Shown here piece by piece: positions 36,834-48,600 of a stretch of DNA of 64,000 nucleotides. The stretch comes from Pseudomonas graminis. Its GTDB lineage: Bacteria; Pseudomonadota; Gammaproteobacteria; Pseudomonadales; Pseudomonadaceae. The position numbers and the translations under genes are program-made. Below the pieces are notes generated by a model. That model worked only from the letters and a program-made list of their open reading frames with translations, was not told the origin of the DNA and made no database searches. Positions within the stretch are counted from its first letter, which is position 1, and every line of letters starts with the position of its first letter. The stretch is taken from contig NZ_CP053746.1 in assembly GCF_013201545.1 (NCBI RefSeq), forward strand, positions 3,127,001-3,191,000, in the 5' to 3' direction.

Positions 36834-37897
36834 GGGCGCCTCGTCAGGCGCTTCAAGTGCTGACGCCACTGCGTACGCCACACAATCGTCGGCCGGCGCG
36901 CGAAGAAGCGATAAACCGCGTTGTTCGGCCAGCGCTCCTGAACCACCAGCAGCAGGCTCAACAACAGCGCCATCGTCAGCGGTACGTGATAAAGCGCCCG
37001 CGCCGGACGTGCCTGGGTGGGTTGTTGCGCGACAGGCTCCAGCCGGTCCAGCGCCTTGCCGATGCCGGCGAGTTCGGCGCCGTTGCGCGCGCGGAAATAC
37101 TGCCCACCGCTGACCGCGGCGATTTCCCGCAGCGCAGGCTCGTCCAGATCCAGGCTGGGGTTGAGGCCGAGAATGCTGGTGGCGCCTTTGTCAGGGTCGG
37201 CGCCGATGCCGATCGGGTAGATTTTCACGCCTTCGCTGGCGGCCAGGCGCGCGGCGGTTCTTGGGTCGATCTGGCCCGCATTGTTGGCGCCGTCGGTGAC
37301 CAGAATCAGCACACGGCTCTCGGCCGGACGCTGGCGCAGACGCTTCAAAGCCAGGCCGATCGCGTCGCCGATGGCGGTGTTCTTGCCGGCGATGCCGATG
37401 CGCGCTTCGTCCAGCCAGACGCGCACGGTCTTGCGGTCGAAGGTCAGCGGCGCCTGCAGGTACGCTTGGCTGCCGAACAGAATCAGGCCGATGCGATCGC
37501 CCTGACGGTGCTCAAGAAAGTCCCCTAGCAGGGTTTTCACCAAGGTCAGCCGGCTGACCTCGTCGTTTTTCCAGACCATGTCCGGGTAATCCATCGAGCC
37601 CGACACGTCCACCGCCACCAGCAGATCGCGCCCGCTGGCGGCAACCGGTAACGGCTCGCCGAGCCATTGCGGTCGGGCGGCTGCGACCAGCAGCAGGAGC
37701 CAGACGGTAATGAACGGCAACTGACGCCGCCAGCCCGGCAAACGGTTTCGGGCGCGGCGACCAGCGAGGCCTTCGAGCTCGGGGAGAAAGCTGATTTTCA
37801 ACGCCGCTTCGCCGCTGTCTGCGGCGGGTAGCACGAAGCGCATCACCCACGGCAGCGGGAGCAGGGCGAAAAGCCACGGCCAAGCGAATTCAAACAT
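36830..37897 (-). CDS. VWA-domain membrane protein (BatA-like)
   Basis: 355 aa. Two N-terminal membrane helices (~5-22, ~60-76), a VWA domain (~90-290) with an intact MIDAS motif 'VDVSGSMDYPDM' at ~94-105 and 'LVTDGANNAGQIDP', then a C-terminal membrane helix (~315-335, 'LTMALLLSLLLVV'). A metal-dependent binding module probably worked on by the MoxR ATPase encoded upstream. Overlaps both neighbours in the operon. Confidence 0.9.
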   Translation of the reverse strand: MFEFAWPWLFALLPLPWVMRFVLPAADSGEAALKISFLPELEGLAGRRARNRLPGWRRQLPFITVWLLLLVAAARPQWLGEPLPVAASGRDLLVAVDVSGSMDYPDMVWKNDEVSRLTLVKTLLGDFLEHRQGDRIGLILFGSQAYLQAPLTFDRKTVRVWLDEARIGIAGKNTAIGDAIGLALKRLRQRPAESRVLILVTDGANNAGQIDPRTAARLAASEGVKIYPIGIGADPDKGATSILGLNPSLDLDEPALREIAAVSGGQYFRARNGAELAGIGKALDRLEPVAQQPTQARPARALYHVPLTMALLLSLLLVVQERWPNNAVYRFFARRPTIVWRTQWRQHLKRLTRRP

Positions 37898-38381
37898 GCT
37901 TGCGAATCCAGGTCTCGACCGACTGGGTCAGGCCGTTGATGGCCTTGTCGTCGAGCTTGCATTCCGGTTTGTAGGCGCCCTCTACGAGGATCATCCAGCG
38001 CGTCAGGCCGGCGGCCGGGCAGCGGTTGTCGAGAAACGCCAGCCATTTGCGGCCGTTGAGGGTGTGGCTCTGGCTGTAGGGGTAGTGATTGCGGCACAGG
38101 CGCTTGAGCAGGCCATTGATCTGTTGCAGCCAGGCACCGGCCGGGGCGCCGTCGTAGGGTTTGGGCATCTGCGCGAGTTCGACCAGCGCGGCCTGGCGCA
38201 AAGGGTCCAATGGCTCGACGGTTTCGCTGCTGGCCTTTTTCGGCAGCAGCGCGCGCGCGCGCCACACGCCGTAGCCCAGCGCCGGCAGCAGAATCAGCAA
38301 CAGCCACCAACCCGGCGCGGGCGGCCAGAAACCGACCGGCTCGGGGAGAATCAGCGGTTGCAACTGGTCCAGCGCACTCAT
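37890..38381 (-). CDS. DUF4381 membrane protein
   Basis: 163 aa. One membrane helix (~24-42, 'GWWLLLILLPALGYGVW') is followed by a cytoplasmic helical domain with 'AGAWLQQINGLLKRLCRNHYP', split as AGAWLQQINGLL / KRLCRNHYP. DUF4381 proteins are regular members of moxR/VWA operons; role unknown. The start at 38381 overlaps the DUF58 stop by four bases, and the 3' end overlaps the BatA-like start by eight. Confidence 0.87.
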   Translation of the reverse strand: MSALDQLQPLILPEPVGFWPPAPGWWLLLILLPALGYGVWRARALLPKKASSETVEPLDPLRQAALVELAQMPKPYDGAPAGAWLQQINGLLKRLCRNHYPYSQSHTLNGRKWLAFLDNRCPAAGLTRWMILVEGAYKPECKLDDKAINGLTQSVETWIRKHV

Positions 38382-39322
38382 GGCTGTTTCACCGGACGCT
38401 GGCCGTTGAGGTATTCGCGCAGTTGCTCGACCATTTCCCGCTGGGTGCTCAGCGGCATCATCAGCACGCGCAGCTTTTGCGCCAGCAGTTCCCAACGTGC
38501 CTGACGCGCCTCGCCCTGGGCGCGGTAGCTCTGGCGCAAGTCGGCGTTCAGCGTGTCGAGTTCCAGGTGCGCGCCGCGATCAGCGAAGCGCAGCAGGCCG
38601 GCAGCGGGCAAGGCGTGATCCAGCGGATCGGACAGCGGCAGCAGCAACAGATCGCAATGCCGTGACAGCAATGTCAGTTGTTGTTCAGCCGAATCGGACA
38701 GCGCGCGCTCATCGCACAGGATGATCGCCAGACTGCCAGGACGCATCACTTCCCGCGCGCGGCGCAGCGCCACGCCGAACGTGTCGCGGTCGGCAGCGGC
38801 CTCGGTGTGCAGCGACTGATTGACCCGCACCAGCCGGTTCAGCAATTGCAGCAGGCTTTGTTTGCTGCGTCGCGGTTTGATTTCGTAATGCTCGTTGTCA
38901 CCAAACACCAGCCCGCCGACCCGGTCGTTGTGGCCCAGCGCTGCCCATCCCACCAATGCGGCGGCTTGGGCAGCGAGGACTGACTTGAACATCAGCCCGG
39001 ACCCGAAAAACAGACGGCGGCTTTGCTCGACCATGATGAAAATCGGTCGCTCGCGTTCTTCGTGAAACAGTTTGGTGTGGGGCTCTTGCGTGCGGGCGGT
39101 GACGCGCCAGTCGATGGTCCTGACGTCGTCCCCGGCCTGATACACCCTGACCTGATCGAAGTCGACCCCGCGCCCCCGCAGCTTGGAGTGGTGCAGACCG
39201 ATCAACGGGCTGCGCTGGCTGGGCGTTGAAAACAGCTGCACTTCCCGCACGCGATGACGCATCTCAATCAGGTCGGCGAGGCTGATGCGGATGCCCGGTT
39301 GGGAGATCAGATAGGGTTGCAT
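38378..39322 (-). CDS. DUF58 protein
   Basis: 314 aa, cytoplasmic, with the DUF58 hallmark 'GRGVDFDQVRVYQAGDDVR' and 'IDWRVTARTQEPHTKLF' in the N-terminal half, then a VWA-like fold. Such proteins are encoded next to MoxR and are presumed adaptors or substrates of the ATPase. The start at 39322 (MQPYLI) lies four bases after the moxR stop; seven upstream codons are also open. Confidence 0.9.
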   Translation of the reverse strand: MQPYLISQPGIRISLADLIEMRHRVREVQLFSTPSQRSPLIGLHHSKLRGRGVDFDQVRVYQAGDDVRTIDWRVTARTQEPHTKLFHEERERPIFIMVEQSRRLFFGSGLMFKSVLAAQAAALVGWAALGHNDRVGGLVFGDNEHYEIKPRRSKQSLLQLLNRLVRVNQSLHTEAAADRDTFGVALRRAREVMRPGSLAIILCDERALSDSAEQQLTLLSRHCDLLLLPLSDPLDHALPAAGLLRFADRGAHLELDTLNADLRQSYRAQGEARQARWELLAQKLRVLMMPLSTQREMVEQLREYLNGQRPVKQP

Positions 39323-39326
39323 GGGG

Positions 39327-40286
<960 letters not shown>

Positions 40287-40685
40287 CGATGACAGTTCCT
40301 GGCAGGTTCGCAGCAGCGCCAAGTCGGCACCGAAGCTGGGGGCGTTACTTTAATCGATCCGGGGGCTGGCGACTAACGGCGAAGGGGGTTTTTGCAGGAT
40401 TTTCAGGGAAGGGTGTCGCAAAGTGGTGAATTGGTTGAAGGATACGAATCCTCGCCCGGCTCGTCAGCGCCAACAGAAATTATTTTTCAGAGCTGCCCGC
40501 ACATTGCTCAGACTTTTTTACGGGTACTTACCCTCTGTAGTCGTGGGTCGCAGGCTGAGGCCTCTTGTATGACTACGCCGTTAGTCGGTTCTGACCGGCG
40601 GATTGGCGTGGGTCTGCTTGACTTATTTTAGGGATCTTGTGCGGTGATCCGTTAATGGAAGCGTTATCTCAGGATGAGGACCGTC
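40287..40685. other. Divergent intergenic region, moxR operon / Tc locus
   Basis: About 400 bp with no gene. No promoter of good quality could be defined for tcaA; TTGACT at 40618-40623 lacks a matching -10. The tcaA ribosome binding site GAGGA is part of CAGGATGAGGACC, holding two GGA triplets, so post-transcriptional control by RsmA is possible but unproven. Confidence 0.4.
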
Positions 40686-43600
40686 ATGAAGAAGATCGTC
40701 AAGAATTCCGCCAAGTCCGTTTCGGCCCTGGATATGCTGCTGGGCAATACACGGCAGACCAAGGCTGGAATTTCTGCGCTGACCCAGCAGTTCAGTTCGG
40801 TTCTGAGCCTGGCCCAAGCCAATATTCCCCGCTTGATGAAGCAAAACCCGCAGATGCACATCACTGAAGCCCGCGATATCCATGCGCGTGCGCAGGCGAT
40901 GTCTGTCGTGATTGCCCGACAGTTTCGTGAGCAACGCCTGACGGCCTCGGTGCGCCAGGCTAATCGACCGCCGTCCGGAATCAAAGGTTTGGTGGATGGC
41001 CCTACCTACACAGACATGTTCAACCCGGACTGGGCCAATCACTGTCCGCCGGATGCCATTGAAGCCACCACTTCACCCGTTGCCTATCTGGCGGATCTGT
41101 ATCGGTTCGCGCTGGAGTTGGAGGCCTCCGGTGATCAGAGCGCAATCATCAGCCTCGACGCGCGGCGGCCTGATCTGAAGAACCTGCTGCTCGACCACAC
41201 AGCGCTCAACCGCGTAGAGCCGACCATCGTGTTGGTCAACGAGATTCTTGAGAACTCGATCCGTGGTTATCTGGACGGCATCTCGCTTGAGGACAAGCCG
41301 GTCGACGATGCGCTACTGGAGGCGCGCTACCCCAATGCGCTGCCGTTCGAGCGCTACACCAGCCAGATCAACTACGCCCTCGGCCGCAAGAATTACACCC
41401 TGGGCGATGCCATACGGGCGGCGGACCCTGATTATCCGTACTTCAAGGAGCCCGGTGTGCATTCCTTGCTGTCGGACATCGCGCTGATTCAGGACACCGG
41501 GCTTGGTCCGGTGCAGCAGGGGTTGCTGCTCGAAGCACCGTATTTTCCTCAAGACAGTGCCCCGGCACATCCGCTGAGTTCAAGCCGAGGCCGCATCGAT
41601 CCGCGCACCCGCCTGTTACGCGATGGAACAGACCTGGGCGCCCCCACAACGTTTTATCTGGACAACTTTGGTGTGGGCGGTTTTACCGATTTGGAGGACA
41701 CCCAGACGTTTTGCCTTCGCACCGGGCTTACCACCGAGGAACTTGAAGCCTTATTGTCCGTCGGTGCGTTCGCAACGACCCGTTCATCCAACGTCACTCA
41801 GGGCGCGGGGCAGGCGGTGGATGGCAGCCTGTCCGGTTCGGTCTACATCAACGCTGGCGCATTGCCGCCGATGGGCATTGAAACGCTGCCAGCGCAGGAC
41901 GGCGGTCCAGGACCAAGGCATCGCCTCACCGGCAGCTCGCCTGATCGATTTGATCGCATGAACCGGATGATCCGCTTATCGCGCTGGCTTGAGCTGCCAT
42001 TTCATGAAGTGGACCTGCTGCTGGTGGCCTCGTTGCAAGCCGAGCAACAGGCATCCACTGTCACGCGCAGAGTCAAGGCAGGCGACTCGAACCCCTACCA
42101 CATCACCCAGAACACACTGCGCTCGCTGGGCCTGTTTCAGATCGTGCGTAAACGCTTTGGCGCAACCGCCGAAGATTTTGCCGCGCTGCTGTACGGGCTG
42201 GGCGTGTATGGACGGGGCAAGACGGCGTCGCAATTCGATCGGGTGTTTAACGGCCAGGCGTTGTTTGAGGTGCCGCTGATTCTCGACGACCAGCCGTTTT
42301 CGATCATCCCCGAGAACGAGGCTGAGCGGCAGAAGATCAATCACTTGTGTGCGGCGCTGGGGATGACCTACGAGGTGTTTCGCTATGTCGCCAAGGTGGT
42401 GCGACAGACCTACGCCGGGCAGTCGTTGAGCTGGTCCCGCGAGGTGGTTTCAGCGTTTTATCGCCTGGTAAAACTGCCGCGTTATCTGGACCTCAATACT
42501 GTTGAAGCACTGGCGCTGCTGGAGTTGCTGGACGGCGGCGGCAGTCATCTGGTCTCCAAGCTGGCTGGCGTCACGCAGATCGCGACGTACTACGCTTCAC
42601 CGAATACCGACACATTGAGCGTGCTGCATGCTCTGATCGATTCCAGCGTCTGGCTCAAGGACAATAAATGGACAGTCGCCCAGCTGTGCCAGCTGGTATT
42701 GCCCCCGATCGCCCAGCCCGTTGCCGCGGATGCCGAATACGGCCTGCTGCAGCAGATACATTCGCGCTTGACGGCGGCGCTGATCACTGAAAGCAGCTTC
42801 GCTCAGGTCGGGGCGCCGGCCGTATCACTGACCGTGGCACGTGACGAGCGGGGCAAGGAAGTTTATGACAGCGCGCCGATTGACTGGATTTTTGAGCTGA
42901 ATACCTACATCGACAACGGGGAGACACAGCCGGGTGCCAGAGGTTTGGTCAAGATTCTCAATCTCGAGACCGAGAAGACGTTTGAAGATGCATTGAGTAG
43001 CGCTGTCAAGACCTTGCTGGAAAACCGAGGACTGCTCGTCGAAGAGCTTCATCCTAAAATCACCAACATGATCATGCGTGCTCGAGGGGCGCAGGAAGCG
43101 TTGCTCATGGAAGGTCTCGGCGATTATCTGACTATATCTGCAGATCTTGCGAAAGCGTTGTTGGGCTGGACGGACGGCACTCGTTATCAACTGCTGCGCG
43201 AAGTGCTCAGGGTTTACGGAGCGTCCGGTCTGGCGAGGGTGGAAATTGGTGACGAGGTGTTGCTGGTGCTCGAAGCGCTGGCAAAACGCGCGGTGATCTC
43301 CTCGCACCTGGGCTTGAGCCCAGCGTTGATCAGTCAACTGGTTGAAAATCCGCAGTGGTTTGGCTTGGTTAATGCCGGACTGTCATTGCAGTTGGTATTC
43401 CATCTCACTCAATACGCCACCAATTTGCGCCTCAGTGAGCAAAACGAAGACACGGTGCTGGATTATTTCCGACTGATCAATACGTTGTGGGGCTCGGCAA
43501 CGGAAGGCGACAAGAGGCTGATCCGGGATAGCGCCGCCTACAAGCTGGCCGGCTTTCTGCGCTGGGGTGTACGTGAAGTGCTGTCGGTTGCCTTGCACGT

Positions 43601-45644
43601 CCAACCGCAAGACGGTGTCATCTTCACGTTGCGCGAGTTCGACATAGCTGTTCGGCTTTCCCAGCTCAGTCGAAGCACCCACCTTGACGCCAACGCATTG
43701 CTTGCGCTGCATCTACTAACGCCCACGACCTCTGTTGAGCTGTACCGCGCGGCGGCGCAGCTGGCGTTGAGTTGTGTCACCGAACTGTCGCAGGCCAGTT
43801 TAGTGGAAGAGGTCGGGCAAAGTCTTAACAGCGTGATTATGGTGACTCCGGATTATCTGGTTGCAAATCGTCCAAGTGACGCCGCGACTTATACGATCAC
43901 GTTGCTGGATGCCATGGATCAGCCGTTTGCTGGGGTCAAAGTGATGTGGAGTACAGATTTAGGCGAGCTGAGCCCGGCACAAACAACTACCGATGACGCA
44001 GGCAGAAGTTCTACGACACTTCAGAGCGGGAGCACCATGGGCGTCGCCAATATTGTTGCACGGTTTGGTTTGGGAGAAACCGTGACAGCGCCGCCCGTAG
44101 TAATCGATTGCGATGAAGGCACTTTGCATTTCATAGAGGGTGAGTGGTCGTCTGATACAGCCTTGTCAAACTTTTTGGAAAGCATCCAATATGCGGTAAC
44201 GTTAATTGATGATTATGAAAATAAAGGTGCTGATCGTGCTGTTGAATGGAGCACGACATTAGGTTTGTTTCAGCGTCCGCAGACTTATACAGATGCCAAT
44301 GGTGTAAGTGTTGCTGAACTTCGCAGTAGCGCTGAAGGGCTTGCAAGCGTGGCGGCGAACTATATAAATGGCCAGAGGTGGGATTTTCAACCGGTCGAGT
44401 TTTTGAGTATTCCATATTTTCAGTACGTTAAATTTTCAAACACCATTCTCGTCAATGAGGAGGTGCTGATCGAATGCAGGTTGGTTGAGCTTAATGGTGC
44501 TTCTGTAGGCGCGAATGTGCCGATTTCGTGGTCGTCGGATTTCGACGGATTGCTAGACGTTTCATCAGTCACAGATGCAGAGGGTATTGCGGTAGCAAGA
44601 TTCAAAGCAACTGAGCCGGGGAAAGTAGTGGTCACTGTAGCCGCCGAGGGGTCGGAAAATAAGTCGAGTGAAGCCACAAGCATTTACCCTCAGATAGAAC
44701 TGGTCAATGGTGAAGCGTCCAGCGAGTATTACACGGTTGGAAGTCCTGATCCGATAGTGTTTTCAGTGTTTCTTGAAGTTGACGGTGCCAGCCCTGGCAG
44801 GACGCCCGTCAAGTGGACGATTGATGGCGCAGGGGAGCATATAACTTATTCAAGCGCTGCGACCGGCAGGGCAGATTTTAGCTCCACGTTTGCGTTAGGA
44901 GAGCACCGAGTGAAGGCTGCCGTCGGAGACGCAGAGGTCGAATTCGTCGTGTACGCAAGCCCCTGGTTTACTCTGGAAGTTGAGTTGGAAGGTGAAAGGG
45001 ACGAATTGGCGCCAGACTTGCTAAGCGTAGGTATTGCATATCAGTTGCACGTCAAGGCGCTTGATGGTGGCGGCAATCCTGTCGAAGCTTACGTAATGCT
45101 GGAGTCCTTCGGCACAGCACCGGAGCTTTTGGATGTCACTATCCCAGATAGGGATGTCTGGATGGCCATACCGCTTGAAGGTAGAAGTTTTCTGGTGGGA
45201 ACGGGCGAAATTTATCTCCCATATGAAAGTGTGACGAAAATTGGGGATTTAAAGCTCCGACTCCGTTCCAGGGGGGGAGGAGACTGGGAGGCGCAGTACA
45301 AAAAAGGAGTGGTCCTCAAGTATCGCACCCGTAGACTATATTCGGGAGACGGTAAAAACACAGTTTTCATATACTATAATCCGATAAATACACCGGCTAG
45401 CGTCACAGATATGCCCGTTGTTTTTAGCTGGGATGTAAAATGCCAAGTCGCTGTTACAGCGGGTTCGTCATTAGTTTTGGATGATGTGCCGTTAATATCC
45501 TATCGGCCTGTTCATGAACTCAGTGGCCCAGTGTTGAAATGTGAGTTCGGCAGTGTGGGAGGTATTATCAAAATGGTCGCGGCGCGAGCTGTTGGGGAAA
45601 ATGGCTATGTTGTGCTTCAAGCGTGCGAAATACCGTTTGATTGA
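40686..45644 (+). CDS. tcaA: Tc toxin A subunit, N-terminal half (TcaA-like) with Ig-like array
   Basis: 1652 aa. The N-terminal third matches the Salmonella-virulence-plasmid-A/VRP1 region of Tc toxin A subunits ('SPVAYLADLYRFALELE' at ~130; 'RRPDLKNLLLDHTALNRVEP'). A long helical region follows to ~1040, the shell of the TcA bell. From ~1050 to the end lie about five bacterial Ig-like (Big-1/invasin type) domains, recognisable by 'ATYTITLLDAMDQPFAGVKV', 'WSTDLGELSPAQTTTDDAGR', 'TYTDANGVSVAELRS' and 'SVTDAEGIAVARFKA'. The DNA of this part (about 44.1-45.6 kb) is visibly AT-richer. No signal peptide. The ATG at 40686 has GAGGA upstream. tcaB1 begins 38 bp downstream in another frame with its own ribosome binding site, so the split is genuine. 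Confidence 0.85.
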   Translation: MKKIVKNSAKSVSALDMLLGNTRQTKAGISALTQQFSSVLSLAQANIPRLMKQNPQMHITEARDIHARAQAMSVVIARQFREQRLTASVRQANRPPSGIKGLVDGPTYTDMFNPDWANHCPPDAIEATTSPVAYLADLYRFALELEASGDQSAIISLDARRPDLKNLLLDHTALNRVEPTIVLVNEILENSIRGYLDGISLEDKPVDDALLEARYPNALPFERYTSQINYALGRKNYTLGDAIRAADPDYPYFKEPGVHSLLSDIALIQDTGLGPVQQGLLLEAPYFPQDSAPAHPLSSSRGRIDPRTRLLRDGTDLGAPTTFYLDNFGVGGFTDLEDTQTFCLRTGLTTEELEALLSVGAFATTRSSNVTQGAGQAVDGSLSGSVYINAGALPPMGIETLPAQDGGPGPRHRLTGSSPDRFDRMNRMIRLSRWLELPFHEVDLLLVASLQAEQQASTVTRRVKAGDSNPYHITQNTLRSLGLFQIVRKRFGATAEDFAALLYGLGVYGRGKTASQFDRVFNGQALFEVPLILDDQPFSIIPENEAERQKINHLCAALGMTYEVFRYVAKVVRQTYAGQSLSWSREVVSAFYRLVKLPRYLDLNTVEALALLELLDGGGSHLVSKLAGVTQIATYYASPNTDTLSVLHALIDSSVWLKDNKWTVAQLCQLVLPPIAQPVAADAEYGLLQQIHSRLTAALITESSFAQVGAPAVSLTVARDERGKEVYDSAPIDWIFELNTYIDNGETQPGARGLVKILNLETEKTFEDALSSAVKTLLENRGLLVEELHPKITNMIMRARGAQEALLMEGLGDYLTISADLAKALLGWTDGTRYQLLREVLRVYGASGLARVEIGDEVLLVLEALAKRAVISSHLGLSPALISQLVENPQWFGLVNAGLSLQLVFHLTQYATNLRLSEQNEDTVLDYFRLINTLWGSATEGDKRLIRDSAAYKLAGFLRWGVREVLSVALHVQPQDGVIFTLREFDIAVRLSQLSRSTHLDANALLALHLLTPTTSVELYRAAAQLALSCVTELSQASLVEEVGQSLNSVIMVTPDYLVANRPSDAATYTITLLDAMDQPFAGVKVMWSTDLGELSPAQTTTDDAGRSSTTLQSGSTMGVANIVARFGLGETVTAPPVVIDCDEGTLHFIEGEWSSDTALSNFLESIQYAVTLIDDYENKGADRAVEWSTTLGLFQRPQTYTDANGVSVAELRSSAEGLASVAANYINGQRWDFQPVEFLSIPYFQYVKFSNTILVNEEVLIECRLVELNGASVGANVPISWSSDFDGLLDVSSVTDAEGIAVARFKATEPGKVVVTVAAEGSENKSSEATSIYPQIELVNGEASSEYYTVGSPDPIVFSVFLEVDGASPGRTPVKWTIDGAGEHITYSSAATGRADFSSTFALGEHRVKAAVGDAEVEFVVYASPWFTLEVELEGERDELAPDLLSVGIAYQLHVKALDGGGNPVEAYVMLESFGTAPELLDVTIPDRDVWMAIPLEGRSFLVGTGEIYLPYESVTKIGDLKLRLRSRGGGDWEAQYKKGVVLKYRTRRLYSGDGKNTVFIYYNPINTPASVTDMPVVFSWDVKCQVAVTAGSSLVLDDVPLISYRPVHELSGPVLKCEFGSVGGIIKMVAARAVGENGYVVLQACEIPFD

Positions 45645-45682
45645 ACCAACAGCTGCTAACCCGACAGGCCGAGGATATTGCT

Positions 45683-48600
45683 ATGGATACCCAGCACATG
45701 GGCAGGTTTCAAGAACAACACCGCGACGCCCTCGTCGCCTACTACCTCGGCCAACTTGTTCCACGTTCGGAGTTTCCTGCACCTGACAACATCATCACCC
45801 CGGACGACCTCTACGAATACCTGCTGATCGACAATCAGGTCAGCGCCGAAGTAGACACGAGTCGGGTTGCGCAAGGTATTGCCAGCATTCAACAGCATGT
45901 GCATGCGATCTATAACGGCATGGAGCCGGGGTTCGGGAAGATTCCCGATCTCGCCGAGCACACTCGTACGCAGCAATTGTGGCGTGAGGGCATGAGTGAA
46001 TACAGCACCTGGGCGGGTTACCAGATGCTGGCCGACTATCCGGAAAACTATCTCGACCCGTCCTTGCGACTGGGCAAGACCGAGGCGTTCAAGGCGCTGG
46101 AAGGGGATCTGGCGCAGGCGCGACTGACAACCGATACGGTGCAAAAAGCGTTGGGCAACTACCTGACGCTGTTCGAAGAAGTCAGCAACCTCAATACGGT
46201 GGCCTGTTACATCGACGGCGTGGATTTCCGCCAGTCCGACTATTACTTTATCGGCCGCCAGACAGTGGAGCCATTCGCTTGTTACTGGCGCAAGGCGGCC
46301 ATTGATCTGGATGGGAGCAGCCCGGTGGTGCCACCGTCTGCGTGGACTGAGTGGAAAAAGATCGAAACGCAAACGTCTGGAAAAGTTACTCATATCCGCC
46401 CGGTGGTGGTGGAGGGGCGTCTGCATGTGGTGTGGCTGGAACAACTACGAGAAGGACTGGACGAAAATGATAAGCCCATGGCTGACAGTTTTATCTATCG
46501 ATTGAAGGTCAGTTACTTGCAGTCTAATGGGCAATGGAGTGCATCGATCAGTTTGAAAGAGCCCCTGATGCCCTCTGTCGAGACGATCGAAGCGGATGAC
46601 TACGGACTGTGCGCATTCGCTGATTACCGAAGCTCATATTCTGGGCCCAGGCTTGTGATCGCATTCATGAAGAGAACAGTTGCTTCACTCCAGGGGTATG
46701 CTTTCGTATTGGTCAAAGATAGGTATTGGAAGTCTGTATCTCCAAGTCTGCAGGTAAGAGAGGCAGCTGTCCGCCAGCTGGGTATAGACAGCGCCCGCGC
46801 ACAGATGGTTATGGAGGTGGCCGATACGGACGGACAAATATGGGCCATCGAAAGCGTAGAGTGGACGCCAACAGGCGATAACTATTGCGGGCCGCTGAGC
46901 GCATACCTTGATGTAGAAGTCAAAGTCCGTCAGATTAGTGGAAAATGGGGCGTTGAAACTGTTGGGATATGCGACAAACCCTGGTATGAAACTAATACGC
47001 TCCAACCCGCCAAGCTCAACTTTGCGGTATGGGATTACACTGGGGTAATGTCTAGCTCGCTGACCTTGAACGGCCGCGCAAGGACGAAAATCAGACCTAA
47101 ATCATTTTCAGGTCAGGAAAATAAGATGACCGTCCATTTCGGCATGCAAAGCACCACCTCCGGCTTGGGCTACAACGAATTCACCATCACCCGCAAAGAA
47201 CGTTCCGATGCGATGCCCACTATCGTCACGACCGCCGATGGTAGCCAGTTCATCGATCTGGAATGCCTGTTGGTGCCGTCTCTGCGTTACGTGCGGCTCA
47301 ACACCGCCTTCGCCGGTGAGCTGGTGCGCAGGGCCGAGGTCTCTGTGGAGGCAGCGCTGGGCTGGGAGGCACAGCACATGCTCGAAGGCGCTCCACCGGG
47401 CAAGCAGCCCCAGCCCGTCGATTTCAATGGCGCCAACGGGCGGTACTTCTGGGAATTGTTCTTTCACCTTCCACACCTGGTCGCGACGCGTTTGCATCAG
47501 TCGTTCGACTACGCGGGCGCTGAACATTGGCTGCATTATCTGTTCAATCCACAGGCGCGGGTGGCGCCGTTACATCCCGCTCCTGCGCTTGTGGACTGGC
47601 TGCCCTACTGGACCAGCCGACCGTTGGCGTTCGCCGATGACCCGTCGCGCGACACCGCAGCGCCCCGGGACCCGGACACCATCGCGTATGGCGCGCCTTC
47701 ACACTATCGCAAAGCCATTTTCATGCTCTATGTGGACAACCTCATTGCCTGGGGCGACTCGCTTTACCGGCAGGTGACGCGCGACACCTTGAACGAAGCC
47801 CAGCTGCATTACGTCCGTGCACTGTCGCTGCTGGGGCCTCTGTCCAAGGGGCGCAGCATCAGCCAATGGGCGCCGCAAACCCTGGCTCAAGCCGCCCGTC
47901 ATGAGGATGACGCCTTGGCAGCTTTCGAGGTATCTCCCGCCGCGTCCCTCGAACACGTGACTAGCGCGTCTCTGGGTGCCGAATCCTGGCTTCGCCTGAT
48001 CGACGCTCCCTGGTTTCGCCTGCCGGTCAATACCCGCCTGCTGGACGTGTGGGACCAGCTGGACGCGCGCCTCTCCAACCTGCGCAACAACCTGACGCTG
48101 GATGGCCGGCCGATGAAGTTGGCGTTGTATGAGGCCCCGGCCAACCCGCAGGACCTTCTGCGTGCTCAACTGGCAGGCAGCAGCGCCGCCGTCCGGCGTC
48201 TGGGTGCACTGGCGATCATTGCGCCTTACCGCTTTTCAGCGATGCTGATGCGTGCGCGGTCGGCGGTGGACACGCTTATGGCGTTTGGCAATCAACTGCA
48301 GGCGCATATGGAAAACCGCGACCGCGCCGAACAGCAGAGCCTGCAACAGGCTCATCTGCTGGAGCTGACCCAGTTCGTGGAAACCTTCGACACTCAGGCC
48401 ATCCAGCAGGCGGAATTTAACTTGGCAGCGTTGAAGTCGCGCCGTGAGCAACTGCACGCCAAAGTCGCGTCCTACGACAAATGGCTGGAAGAGGATGTCA
48501 GCGATGCGGAGTTGGCGGCGGAACAGATGCTCGCCGGAGCCAGTGCCTCACGGATGGTAGCGGCCGGGTTGCGCTCAGCCGGCAGCGCGTTGAGCGCGCT

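Noticed and set aside
40600..40640. Sigma-54 type promoter before tcaA (TGGC...TGC)
   Set aside because: The GG-to-GC spacing is one base short and the second element is imperfect.
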